Below, in pieces: positions 11,189 to 21,974 of a DNA stretch of 64,000 bases (position 1 is the stretch's first letter; every line of letters starts with the position of its first letter). The position numbers and the translations under genes are program-made. This stretch comes from Agelas oroides (lineage: Eukaryota > Porifera > Demospongiae > Agelasida > Agelasidae). The notes beneath the pieces are model-generated. The model saw only the letters and a list, made by a program, of their open reading frames with translations, did not search any database and was not told where the DNA came from. The DNA is taken from the NCBI GenBank assembly GCA_949130485.1, contig OX422185.1, positions 4,944,928 through 5,008,927 on the forward strand, written 5' to 3'.

Positions 11189-11360
11189 GTGAGTAGACAA
11201 CAGCATGGTGCATATTAGTCACTGTGTACAGAAGTTTTAATACTAGCCTGCCAACAAAGGGCATTTAGTGCAACAAATTATGCCAACAAGCTGCAACTGC
11301 AGTAAAGTTAGGGCCCTGCATGTCATCGGATAAGTGTCAGTTTTGTTTCCATTCCATTAG

Positions 11361-11622
11361 CCAATCATTCAGTCTGATCCAGAAAATGCAGTAGTGCCTC
11401 CTGGCGCAGAAGTCAAGTTTAAAATTGTGGCAACTGGAGATTGCCTTAGCTTCCAGTGGCAGAAGTATCGTAGGGACCTGTCTGATGGTGGCAGATATTG
11501 TGACACTGACAATGACACTTTAAGTATTGTTGAGGTGGAGAAGGGTGACAAAGGTCGCTACCGATGCCATGTCAGCAACTACACAGGAGAAACATTTTCA
11601 AAAGAGGCTTTCCTTACAGTCA
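11361..11622 (+). CDS. Gene B Ig exon 1
   Basis: The acceptor is tttccattccattag (phase 0, matching the Roc exon's phase 0 end) and the donor is GTCA|gtaagt (phase 1). It encodes one I-set-like domain: PENAVVPPGAEVKFK, TGDCLSFQWQKY, DTLSIVEVEKGDKGRYRCHV, FSKEAFLTV. The F-strand Cys and C-strand Trp are present, but the B-strand Cys is replaced, so no canonical disulphide forms. It probably mediates protein-protein contact, and a cytosolic location is compatible with the missing disulphide. Confidence 0.75.
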
Positions 11623-11853
11623 GTAAGTTGGTCATAGTTGGGGATGATGTTTTACTTGCAACTAAATCTACTTTGAAATATTTTTTCTCCTATATATATG
11701 GTGATATTCTCATTCCATTTTTGTGATATGGGTCGTAAAAATGGAATGAGAATGGCACATGTACACTTACCTCCATAACTCCACGCTCCCCCGCCCCCAA
11801 ACAAAAGGTCACACCTGATTTCCTATCTGTTAAATTTCCTTTCTTCCTCACAG

Positions 11854-12123
11854 TTGATCCGCCTAAGATCACCCAACATCCAGAAAGCAAATCATTAGCA
11901 ACTAGAGCACCCGCAGCTTTTACTGTGAAAGCAACTGGAGATGACCTTCACTTACAGTGGAAGAAGGATGGCAAAGACTTGCATGATGGTAGCAAATATC
12001 GTGGCACTAAAACTCACACATTACGCATTAAAGATGTGGAGAAGAGTGACAGGGGGAGCTACCAATGTCTTGTGAAGAATGATGTGGGAGAGGAGTTGTC
12101 AGAAGAGGCTGTTCTTACAGTCA
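11854..12123 (+). CDS. Gene B Ig exon 2
   Basis: A 270-bp phase 1-1 exon with acceptor ttcttcctcacag and donor GTCA|gtaagt. It encodes a complete Ig domain (PPKITQHPESKSLATRAP, LHLQWKKDGKDL, GSYQCLVKNDVGEEL). It closely resembles the gene C Ig array, so it is probably of the same origin. The B-strand Cys is again absent. Confidence 0.8.
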
Positions 12124-13382
12124 GTAAGTTGGTCATGAATGTAGATGGTATTAAAAAATATTGACTACAGATTTCTTACTATTGGTAAATCTGGTTTGGT
12201 AGTGTAGAATATTAATTTGCACTAAATTTTCTAGTAGATCATTCGGCTTCTGCCAGGTCACACTCCAATGTGTAACTCAATGCAGGCCAATTTAGTAACT
12301 GTAGTCTCATATAGCCTATAAGAATATCCATATTGTGCCCCTTGCAAGATTGAAAGTAACTCCAAAGCTGTGGCCTACACTTGGGTCGTTACAGCCTCGG
12401 GCGGGGCCTTGGGTTTGTAAATTGCATAGATCCCTCGGACTCAGCATCTAATAATTATTTAGGTAAAGTACTCAAATGTTCTGCTTTTGCAGATATAACA
12501 CTGGGTACAGTACAGTAATCACAGCTATTGCCTATGTATGTCATTTGCACAAATTATTATCAGCCATGTGAAATATTTCACTATTTTGGCAATTTTGTCT
12601 AAATACACTTAATCTTTAAGTAGCAATTTTACTTATAGAGGTACAATAGTTAGCATGGTTTGTAAATAACTTCATGTAAGCTTCAGTGTATTTATGGGAC
12701 TAGACTACTAGATTGGATTTACCAGACGGTAATCTCAATGCACCTAAACACTCTGTCCTACCAGTGGAGTTGCATAGTTCACTTACAACTAGCAAGTATA
12801 TATGTAGTATTTTTTTTGTATGTTTACCATTAAGTGCTATTATGCTACAGCAAGCTACAACGTAACTTGCTGTAGTATGTATACCCTGTAGTTAAGGAGA
12901 TCTCTACTTCTCTCAAAATGGATATTATGTAGGAGTGAGTCTAATATTGAAAGTCTTAGATCTGGCTGACATGTATGTCCAGTCCAAGCATTCTTCCCAG
13001 GCCAGTGCCCACTTCTGGTTGATGTAGTGGAGTAAAACATGCTTGACAATGGTATCTGTGTACACTAGTGAGATCAAAATGCCTATATCAGTGGTCACGC
13101 ATGCTTCAGCCATTTACATTGTACTAGGACTTATGTTGAGTAGTTAATATGTCAAAAGGAGACCACAGAAAAAGGCTTACCCGGTATTGCAATTTTCTAT
13201 GCTGATGTAGTGCACTATACACAACTCTACAGACAGGTTAAAAACTTCTTCTGTGGTCCAGTTTAGATGCTCCTTGCTGTATTGTGCATACTGTATTTGC
13301 AATATCCAAACCCTGGTTATACTTGATAAACCCTTTTCCTATGTGGTTGGTAGATATGTGCCACTCCTTGTCCTACCCCCAG
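12124..13382. other. Long intron of gene B, nothing recognised
   Basis: AT-rich sequence with short antisense frames only. It ends in a strong pyrimidine tract (ccactccttgtcctaccccc) at the linker acceptor. Confidence 0.45.
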
Positions 13383-13457
13383 TCCCACTTCCTGGCATAC
13401 TACAATCAACTGGTAAAAAACAGCAGACATCTTCGCCATCTCAACCTCTTCAGCAAG
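13383..13457 (+). CDS. Gene B Pro/Gln/Ser linker exon
   Basis: The acceptor tract is ccactccttgtcctacccccag and the donor is CAGCAAG|gtatta; both ends are phase 1. The peptide ends KKQQTSSPSQPLQQ. The gene C linker exon at 26784 ends in the same way (LTPPLSQQ|gtatta), which supports frame and boundaries. It is probably a flexible tether between the Ig and death domains. Confidence 0.6.
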
Positions 13458-13938
13458 GTATTATGATGTACAGCTCTGAAGATAGGATCATTGTACTAAT
13501 TACCTAAATATGAAATCAATTGCCTGTCAATTAGTTGCATCTTGTAGTCTTAATTAACTGAATATAGATCTGTACATAAACCTTAAGCCATTATTAGCTA
13601 ATCAACAAAGTTTTCAGAAACAATAGCTGGAGAACAAGAACTATAAAAGGACATCTCTTTCAGTTTATAGCAGAAGAGAATGCCTCCATCCATATTTCTT
13701 GTGAGAGCCATTTCATTCATTAGATTTAAGGTAGCTAAGCTACCCAACAAGAAGTGATGTTCTCCTTGTACCGAAAAACTAGCCTGTGCTTCTTTGTAGC
13801 CATCTCGCACACCCATGGTCTGTACATTCCAAAATCTAACCTGTGTGCTAGCTCTGTTACGTTGCTAGTACTTGAGGCACTATATTACAGCTCTCCCCAG
13901 CTGGATGTGGTGTTAACTAAAATACTTGCTCCCAACAG

Positions 13939-14187
13939 AAACTCCTCTGACACTCCAAAACATTGATAAGATACTCATAGAAGTGGTGGACTGGCACACT
14001 CTGGGGATAAAACTTGGTTTACAAGTACACACACTTAAGGCAATTCGAATCGACTACAATGTATATGGAACTCATCGGCAGAGACAGGAGATGATCACCA
14101 CATGGCTTAAGTCTGACATAGAGGCCTCATGGGACAAGCTACACAATGCTATCAAGGAAATGGAGAAGCATGTAGCAGCTAACAGGG
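13939..14187 (+). CDS. Gene B death-domain exon
   Basis: The acceptor is cttgctcccaacag and the donor is AACAGGG|gtatgt; both ends are phase 1. About 83 residues have a clear death-domain pattern: LQNIDKILIEVVDWHTLGIK (helices 1-2), LGLQVHTLKAIRIDY (helix 3), RQRQEMITTWLKSD (helix 4) and SWDKLHNAIKEME (helix 5, with the conserved W-x-x-L). It is expected to recruit other death-domain proteins. It lies near the C terminus of gene B, as the death domain does in gene C. Confidence 0.82.
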
Positions 14188-14653
14188 GTATGTTTGCTAT
14201 AGATTGACCGTGCTAAGGTTAAATTGACTTGTGTAATGTGCAGTGCATTGTGTATGTAGTGGTTGTAGTATACCTTGCACCAATATAGTGCATAATAGAG
14301 TGACGTGCCACTTGGGTGAATGGACAGCATGGCATGCTTCAATGAAGCAACAGGCATATCACTGTCCTGCCTTATCCAGTTATTGTGTAAGCATACTCTA
14401 TTGGCCATGGTCCTAACCACCATGTACGGTTCTGAAAAATTAGGCTTTACCTGAATGACACTGCATGGTTTGCATAGCTGAACTTGTATCCGGAAGCTAC
14501 CAATATGATCTATAGCCAAAGTTCATTGCAGGTGTTGGAGCTAGGTCCAATGCTCTGCAAGCTGTTTACATCACTGTTGTTGTCTACCCGTAATATTATT
14601 GCATAGAGTTACTGTAATCTGATACTTCTATCTCTAATACCAATTACTTTCAG

Positions 14654-14706
14654 AAGTACAGCCCCAGCCAAGGACCAGGAGAAGCTTTTGCTGTAATACA
14701 CTGTAA
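14654..14706 (+). CDS. Gene B probable terminal exon
   Basis: An acceptor (accaattactttcag) is followed in the required phase 1 by EVQPQPRTRRSFCCNTL and a TAA stop. The exon is only 53 bp and carries no domain. Support is splice site, phase and position only. Confidence 0.4.
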
Positions 14707-15905
14707 ATGTTGTTGTGGTTGCAGCTGAGGGATAGATTTTGTGAGCTATGGTCCATTTTGGTGCAGCTAAGCAATTAATTTGCATGTGACCCAGCCTGTA
14801 AAGAAACCTACAGCATGCACATAGAGAGGCTCCAGTATCTGAGCTTACTGTTACAACTTAGCCACAAGTGAGCCTTCCAAAATGTTTATAGTGTGCATTA
14901 CTGTAGACGACACATCAAGCACCGACATGCATCAAGTGTACACCCTGCTAGTCACATGAAAGTTCTCACACAGCTATATTTCAAAATCTGAATTCAAATT
15001 GTATACAAAACAATGAACTGTTGATTGATTGGAAACATGAACCACTTTGCTGAAGAATTGAAGATGCACTGAGTTTGTGGATGGTACTGACCATTTTGTG
15101 GCTGCACTATTCATTTAATTATTGTTCATCTTAGTGTGTGCATGAATTTGCTAATCCATAGAAAACAACAGTAGCTTCTTTGTAATCTTCATACTTACTG
15201 CATGGGTAGAAGTGTTGCTAGACATTATTTGGTGGTTTTGTGTTAAGCTGACAAGGAGTGTGCTGTTTAGAGGTAAAAATAATGAGTAGTTTTCAGACAT
15301 GAAAGCTGCATAAAATTTTAATTGTTAGTGGATATGAGTTAAGTATATGACTAGGCAGGCAAATTGGTTTCTGTGGGAGTGTATGGTCCAATGTACAACA
15401 CTTGGATTCACAATTTGTTTTTGCCAGAATACACATGCACGGTGTTTGCCTTTTTTTTTGTTGAAGTAACAATTACTAAGGGGTCCTCTTTTCTTCTCCC
15501 TGTTTAAGGTATAGGATCTGGAACTGCTCAACTTAAAAATGGTCAGTTGTGTACAAGTGAGCATATGATCATAGGTTTATGGTAGAGCTGTAACAACATA
15601 TCGATTTTACCATATGTGATTCTACTTTGAGTGAGACGCAAATCAATACAAATTTTGATGTCTTGATACATCACCAGATCACCACATAGGTGAGTGCATA
15701 CTCATTGTGAAGATTGTGAGGGAGATAGCAAGTGTCTTGGCCAACTAAAAGAGCAAAATGTGAGGTGTAGCACTGCTTTAATTTGGTTATCCAAGAGGAG
15801 TGTTGTATGTACACCAACAACAAGGAGCTGTGCGCAGAGGCATTGCAAAGCCTAGCCAATGTAGCCTGTTCATCCGTCGCGGGTACAAGGTTACGCAAAG
15901 CAGTA
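14707..15905. other. Intergenic, no gene seen
   Basis: AT-rich sequence. The only open frames are short, antisense and unsupported. Confidence 0.4.
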
Positions 15906-16110
15906 TACCGTATAGTGCTAAATTTTCGAGTGTCTAAATTTTGTTAATGTCTAATCTAAGTTTTCATTGAAATAATTTCGCAAATTCGCTGTGCGCACAC
16001 GCCGCACGCCGCGTGTCAAAAATTTTTGCTGAAACATTTTCGCGAACAATTGAAATTTCTCAAAATTCGCGCAAAATTAAAGACCCGCGAAAATTTAGCG
16101 CTATATGGTA
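15906..16110. mobile_element. 205-bp MITE with TACCGTA ends
   Basis: The left end taccgtatagtgctaaattt is the imperfect reverse complement of the right end aaatttagcgctatatggta. There is no ORF. Related half copies lie at 6450-6547 and 52436-52546. It is flanked by TA, so a TA target is possible. Confidence 0.75.
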
Positions 16111-16257
16111 GTGGAAATACCAGTGGGCAAGTGACAGGCAACTTGTCATCAAATAGTAAGCAGGTGGCATTGGAAACCGCAATGCATAGCCAATATATCA
16201 CAATTATAGTCTGACCAATAATCTTTACAGTATCGAAGTGTATTGTTGCAGCTCTAG

Positions 16258-16259
16258 TT

Positions 16260-16327
<68 letters not shown>
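16258..16327. repeat. (GT)n microsatellite
   Basis: Uninterrupted GT run of about 70 bases. Confidence 0.95.
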
Positions 16328-16330
<3 letters not shown>

Positions 16331-16427
16331 GAAACATCATTGCATGCTATACTGCTAAGGCATGTTTGTTGGGTTTATTTTGCTGATGTGCTACAATGTA
16401 CATAGTAAAGTGTGGGATGCAGTTTGA

Positions 16428-16742
16428 CTAGTTTTCTGTGTTCTTGTAATGTTCCCACTCAATAAAGACCTAAAAAGAATTATGTAGTAGAGTATCTGAG
16501 ACCAGATGAACAGAAATACATGCAAAAATATATTTCTAGTCTGACTATTCAAGAAGATTTTATGAGGTCCTTTGCAAGCATTGCCTCCATCAAGTACAAG
16601 GATAAAGATGGAAATTAAGTCAAACACCAAGGTTGATGCTAGTTGCCACTTTCAAGAACAAGGTCTCACGGGAAGATTGCCAAAGAAAACTACAAGACTT
16701 AATTAAGAAAACAGATGATCAGGATAGTGGATACCTCTCAAT
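16428..16742 (+). pseudogene. Fragment of a Roc-COR GTPase resembling gene B
   Basis: Nucleotide-level match to gene B from about 9760 to 10075: shared runs include gagaccagatgaacagaaat, gcaagcattgcctcca and aagtacaaggataaagatgg. It has in-frame stops (for example aattatgtag and ggaaattaag) and small indels. Only the stretch between switch II and the G4 region survives; P-loop, DxGGQ and COR parts are missing. With the two orphan Ig exons downstream it looks like the remnant of a gene B duplicate (Roc then Ig then Ig). Confidence 0.82.
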
Positions 16743-17018
16743 ACGTACTTTCACACCATCCCTACATCTTGCGCCATTTTGCCACTTGCATTTGTTGTGT
16801 GCATAGGAGGGTTATGGAAGGCAGTGGAGTGGGTAGTGCTGGGTGTGTAGTGCATGTTAATGTGCATGGAGAGTGAGCTGATCCCTACAGTTATGTTAAT
16901 CACACCTTGACCAGCTGGTAGGATCCTTACCACAAAATGATCCGGTGTTGCATGTAAGTCTACTGGACTAGTACATACCCCTATTCCAATGTTATTTGGT
17001 GTCATTTCTTTCTCACAG

Positions 17019-17288
17019 TTAATCCCCCTAAGATTATTCAGCATCCAAAAGACCGGTCAGTAGCCACTGGAAAGAACACAGACTTGAGCATTCAAGCCAC
17101 AGGAGATAAACTTCTGTTCCAGTGGAAGAAGAATGGCCATGATCTGAGTGACAGTGACAAGTATCATGGTTCAAAGTCTCACACTTTACAGATTGTAGCA
17201 GTGGAGGAAAGTGATGAAGCCAACTACAGGTGCTTTGTGGAGAATGAAGTAGGAGAACTGCTTTCAGATCCAGCTCTCCTTAGAGCCA
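17019..17288 (+). CDS. Orphan Ig exon 1
   Basis: An open 270-bp phase 1-1 exon with intact acceptor (tttctttctcacag) and donor (GCCA|gtaagt). It encodes an Ig domain: PPKIIQHPKDRSVATGKN, LLFQWKKNGHDLSD, YRCFVENEVGELLS. The B-strand Cys is missing. About 100 bp of upstream flank (around gaccagctggtaggatcc) is shared with the copy at 21234. It may be part of a decayed gene B duplicate or may splice into gene C; neither can be decided from sequence. Confidence 0.65.
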
Positions 17289-17819
17289 GTAAGTTTCTTG
17301 TAGCTGTCAGATTCCAAACTCTCTCACAAATACCATTTTTTAGAAAGTAGCTATATGGTCCCATCATAGATGATGGAACCAGTAGTACGTTTCTTGTAGC
17401 TACCAGCTGCATATGTAATGTTAAGCTCTATAACCAGATTCCAATCTCTCAAGAATGCTATTTTTAAGAGATATATGGTCCCATCATACGTAGATGATGC
17501 GACCAATATTTGTATATATCACATTGTACAAACCAAGAAACAATATTTTCATTAGATTTGTAGATTGTTAACAAGAAAGAAAAATCTGTAGAGATGGAGC
17601 TTTGTGTAATTACCATCACTTTTCTACTTTTCCTTGTTTGTAATTGGCATTTGCATAGATAATGTAAGGCCTTGGTGACATGATCCAACAGTAGCATATT
17701 TTAAACTTGTTTGGAGTTGTTTGTGAGTGATCCCTAAAGTCACGTCATGATCACTCCGACGCATTAAGGACTAGGTCCAGCTGTTTTGCGCATGCTGCCT
17801 AAATCACCCTTGAGGTGGG

Positions 17820-18595
17820 TGCTATCGCACCATAAACAGGAAGCCGGTTGTATCTATGTAAACAATGCAGGGACCTTGGAGTGCAGCACTTACATAAGCT
17901 ATCATGGTACTGAGAGACCATTTTAAGCTTGTACTGATCCTTACAACAATGCTCAGTCTTGTCCTTACCTCTTTGACTAAAGTGTGATGTGATACGCATG
18001 TCTGTAACACTAGAAGTTGTTCTGCCAACCACTTCTAGCAATTTTCAAAGCGCCCATAATGGAGTCACTGCACCGTGTAGGGCAGTACATGCCAGCTACG
18101 TACCTTCAAATAACCAGCATAATGGCTGCTTAGCAGCTCTTTCTCCAGAAGTAACCCATGTGGAATTTGCCAAAAGACAACTGGAATGTACTGTTGGGTT
18201 TCGATCAACAAGAAATCCAATTGTCTTTGATTTCACCGTCGGAAGTTTGTAGCTTACCACCAAGGGTGCAAAGTGGAACTTTAAATGCCCGGCGGATGTG
18301 GCATATTTGTCAGCTCCATGCAGTGCTTTGGAAAAAGATATCCACAGATAAAATGTTGGGTCAGATGAAATAGAACATAATGGTGCAGAAACAGTCGTGA
18401 AATTTTGCTCGCCCAAATACCGCATATCACATTTATTGCACTGATATATCCCGAGGGAGGGGCTTGGTACAGCTAAGCTGTTTATGGGCATGGCCATAAA
18501 TGATGTCACAGTAAACAAAGGCTTCGGCTACATGTAACAACAGTGAACAATTCAAGCTTCTTCAGTTTTCATAAACTTGATCCAAAATTTGTCAT
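17820..18595. other. Unassigned region
   Basis: It has overlapping open frames on both strands (up to 140 codons) but no recognisable domain, no clear splice context and no homology I can name. The neighbouring sequence is transposon-rich. Confidence 0.3.
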
Positions 18596-18596
18596 A

Positions 18597-19735
18597 ATAG
18601 TGTAGGTTAGCAATTATCGGACGACAGGTATATTCAGACGCTCAAACGCGGAGGGAAAACTGCGTAAACATTCGGTGATACCGCAAGATCGTAGCAGAGG
18701 TACGTGGTACCTGGTGTACCAAAAATGACGCCCGCTCATTGTTTCCTGTTGGCGCTAGAAGCGATAAAATGGCAATCCGAAAAACATCAATCTTTGGAGA
18801 AGTGTATCTATTTTCAGACACTGTTGTTTGTGCCTTCTCTGAAGCTACTTTTGGAGAGATTTTAGGATTGATACAATGCCCCAAGACCTCCTCAAGTCGT
18901 AATATATTTTCGTAGCGGTAGCTGCTTTGAACACTCAGGGGCGCAGCTGAACATGGGCCAGTCCGATTCGATCAATAATCGGACGGTGAAATTTGTCGTT
19001 TCATACCGTGTTTGTCTTCAAACAAGTTGAAGTCTCCACAATATTAGCATCAGTAGAATCTACAGGTTCTTGGCTACATGCTGGTACTTGTTCGGTGTTG
19101 GTGTGTTGAGTAGTTTTCGAGATATAAATATATTCCATGTTTCTTTCCATATACTTACGCTGGTTGATTTATGTGCAGTATAAATAGGTAAGTTTGAACG
19201 ATATCGTGCAATATCTCAAGAACTACTCAACGCACAAACACCGGACATGTACCAGCATGTAGCCAAGAGCCTGTAGATTCTACTGATGCTAATATTGTGG
19301 GACTTCAACTTGTTTGCAGACAACACAGCAAGAAACGACAAATTTCACTGTCCGATTATTGATCGAATTGGACTAGTCCATGTTCAGCTGCGCCCCTGAG
19401 TGTTGAAAGCAGCTACCACTACGAAAATATATTGTGAATTGGGGAGGTCTTGGGGCATCATATCGATGCTAAAATCTCTCCAAAAGCAGCTTCAGAGAAG
19501 GCACAAACAACAGTGTCTGAAAATAGATACACTTCTCCAAAGATTAATGTTTTTCGGACAGCCATTTTATCGCTTCTAGTGCCAACAGGAAACAATGAGT
19601 GGGCGTCATTTTTGGTACACCAGGTACCGCATACTTCTACTACAGTCTTGCGGTATCGCCGAAGCAATTTTCCCTCCGCGTTTGAGTGTCCGAATATACC
19701 TGTCGTCCGATGATTGCTAACTTACTCTATAATAT
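18597..19735. mobile_element. 1.1-kb palindromic fold-back element
   Basis: Two arms of roughly 530 bp are inverted copies around a spacer of about 70 bp near 19140-19205. The left arm starts gttagcaattatcggacgac and the right arm ends gtcgtccgatgattgctaac. Each arm contains the same about 80-codon frame (ISPKxASEKAQTTVSENRYT and on), on - in the left arm and on + in the right. It has the form of a long-terminal-inverted-repeat DNA element without a transposase core. Confidence 0.75.
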
Positions 19736-19937
19736 TATGTAGCCTCAAACCCCATGGACCCATGCAGTCCTGAATGCCTCTGAGCACATCTTGACCAGCA
19801 GGTAGGATCCATATATACCACAAAATGATCCAGTGTTTCATGTAAGTGTACTGCATAACAGTAGGGAGTTATTGCAACTCCCTAAATATTGATATTTGCT
19901 GTGCATTAAATGGAAAGCATTCCACTTTGTACACAAA

Positions 19938-20965
19938 TACCATATTTCCTTGATTACTTCCCGCGGATACTATTAATTTCAGACTGTACTTACCTGTGGG
20001 TACAATACGAGGGCGGGAACAACGGGGAAGTGGTAAAACCAGGAACGATGCAAATGGAAATGGAAATGGAAACGGAAATGGAAACGGAAATGGAAATGGA
20101 AATGGAAATGGAAATGCAAACTCACTCGTCACTCTCACTGTGGCTCGCAGTGCCCGTAATTGCTCGCAGTACTAGTGCCCTCAAAGTTGCAGTCCCCTTT
20201 GAATTCTGCTGTATACCGTTCTGTATAAATAACAGCACACGAACTTTGGACAGCTGTCACTGAAAAGGGAGCCCTCTAGATGCCCCTTCAGAGTTCAGAC
20301 CCAAGAGAGCCGCTCTAATTAAGGCACATTATTCTGATGCTAGTCTCGTTCCCAGACTACACGGAGGAAGGTGGATTTGCAAGCATCAAACTTGCAGTGT
20401 ACAGCAACATCCAGTTAAAGGAGTGTCAGCTGTGAGCTATATATTATCAGTAAAAAAGAATTCAATTGCTCTAAAATTTCATTGCCGTTTGGTGAGCTCA
20501 GTGCGCTTGTAATTGAATGTTCAATGCTGCAATTCACATTACACTGAGCAGCATGACCTGTAAGCTCACCTGGTCACAGCCCTGCTGTTTCCATTTCCGT
20601 TTCCGTTTCCATTTCCATTTCCATTTCCATCGTTCCTGGTTTTACCACTTCCGGAACAAAACGAGGGCAGGTTCAATTAACTTCAGCCTAGTCCAACATG
20701 CGCTCCAGTCGTGCGTGCGCCATCGAAATGCACATGACTGCATGACGTCTTTGTATGGCACAAATGCTAGGTAGTGCAGTGCGTGAGTTACAGACCGGCT
20801 AGACAAGCGATCTGAGTCGTCCAAGTCGTCCTCATTGCCAGCTATGAGTGTGGCTGCCTAACTGTGTGGGAACTATTCAAGGGCGGGGTTAATTTTTTTC
20901 AGCTCAAGAGAGCGCTCATGTGCAGGGTTAATTCAAGGCCGGGAAGAAATCAAGGAAATACGGTA
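19938..20965. mobile_element. 1.0-kb inverted-repeat element with hexamer repeats
   Basis: The termini taccatatttccttgatt and aatcaaggaaatacggta are inverted. Inner inverted blocks include aagtggtaaaaccaggaacg and its reverse complement. A (GGAAAT/GGAAAC)n tract at about 20050-20115 has its reverse complement at about 20588-20631. No transposase is seen. The TACCGTA-type end is shared with other elements in the window. Confidence 0.7.
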
Positions 20966-21233
20966 GTACTGTTTCGCTTATCCGAACATTTCAGCCATCC
21001 GAACGAACACCCTTTGGTCCAAGCATGTTTAGATAAGTGACTTGGTGACATGATCTAACAGTAACAACCTTCTTTGGAGTTGTTTACAAACGATCCCTAC
21101 AGTTATGTTAATCACACCTTGACCAGCTGGTAGGATCCTTACCACAAAATGATCCAGTGTTAGTTGCATGTAAGTGTACTGCACAGGTTCATAGTACTAT
21201 TCCAATGTTATTTGGTGTCATTTCTTTCCACAG

Positions 21234-21503
21234 TTAATCCCCCTAAGATTATTCAGCATCCAAAAGACTGGTCAGTAGCCACTGGAAAGAACACAGACTT
21301 GAGCATTAAAGCCACAGGAGATAAACTTCTGTTCCAGTGGAAGAAGAATGGCCATGATCTGAGTGACTGTGACAAGTATCAGGGTACAAAGACTCACACT
21401 TTACGGATTGTAGCAGTGGAGGAAATTGATGAAGCCCACTACAGGTGCTTGGTGAAGAACGATGTAGGAGAACTGCTTTCAGATCCAGCTCCCCTTAGAG
21501 CCA
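21234..21503 (+). CDS. Orphan Ig exon 2
   Basis: A 270-bp phase 1-1 Ig exon nearly identical to that at 17019-17288, with intact acceptor (tttctttccacag) and donor (GCCA|gtaagt). The domain reads LLFQWKKNGHDLSD, TLRIVAVEEIDEAHYRCLVK. The frame is open and the splice sites are intact despite the ruined Roc fragment nearby, so it may still be used, possibly as a 5' exon of gene C, or the duplication is recent. Confidence 0.65.
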
Positions 21504-21742
21504 GTAAGTTTCTTGTAGCTACCAAATCTCAATCTCGCTCAAAAATATCACTTTTGTTTAGTATATGGTCCCTTCATAGATGATGCAACCAGTAGTCATT
21601 TATATCACATTGTATAAACCAAGAAATGCTATTTCTGTTGCATTAATGCTGCAACTACATTGAGAATGCACCAATGGCTTGCTCTTGACACTTTGAGGCT
21701 GAACAAAAACACTGACCTTTCACAAAGGATGTAAGGGTCAGA

Positions 21743-21974
21743 CATTGGTGGATAGGACGCTACCTAGAGTGAGTGTGTAGATGCGTCCATCGAGTGGCAA
21801 TTTTGGGTTCATGAATATATTAATGAACCACTAAAACCCTTTTTAAAATTAGGCGAAGCAAGATTGCCCTAAAGCAAACCCTAACCCTGAAACTAGGAGT
21901 AACCCTGGTCCTGACTGTAACCAAGGTTTATGTTTTCGTTAACCTCCGCCGAAAGACTTCTCGCCACCTTAAGA
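21743..21974. repeat. Dispersed repeat, copy 1 (pair with 29730-29965)
   Basis: About 230 bp shared with a copy 8 kb downstream in the same orientation, including tgtgtagatgcgtc, gagtggcaattttgggttca and ccctaaccctgaaactagga. Confidence 0.8.

Noticed and set aside
14139-14519. 126-codon minus-strand frame
   Set aside because: It overlaps the gene B death-domain exon antisense and has no conserved features.
18096-18518. 140-codon minus-strand frame
   Set aside because: No recognisable family, an overlapping open frame on the other strand, and a transposon-rich setting.
21880-21910. Telomere-like ccctaaccctg
   Set aside because: It is a single short occurrence inside a dispersed repeat, also seen at about 29868, not a tandem telomeric array.
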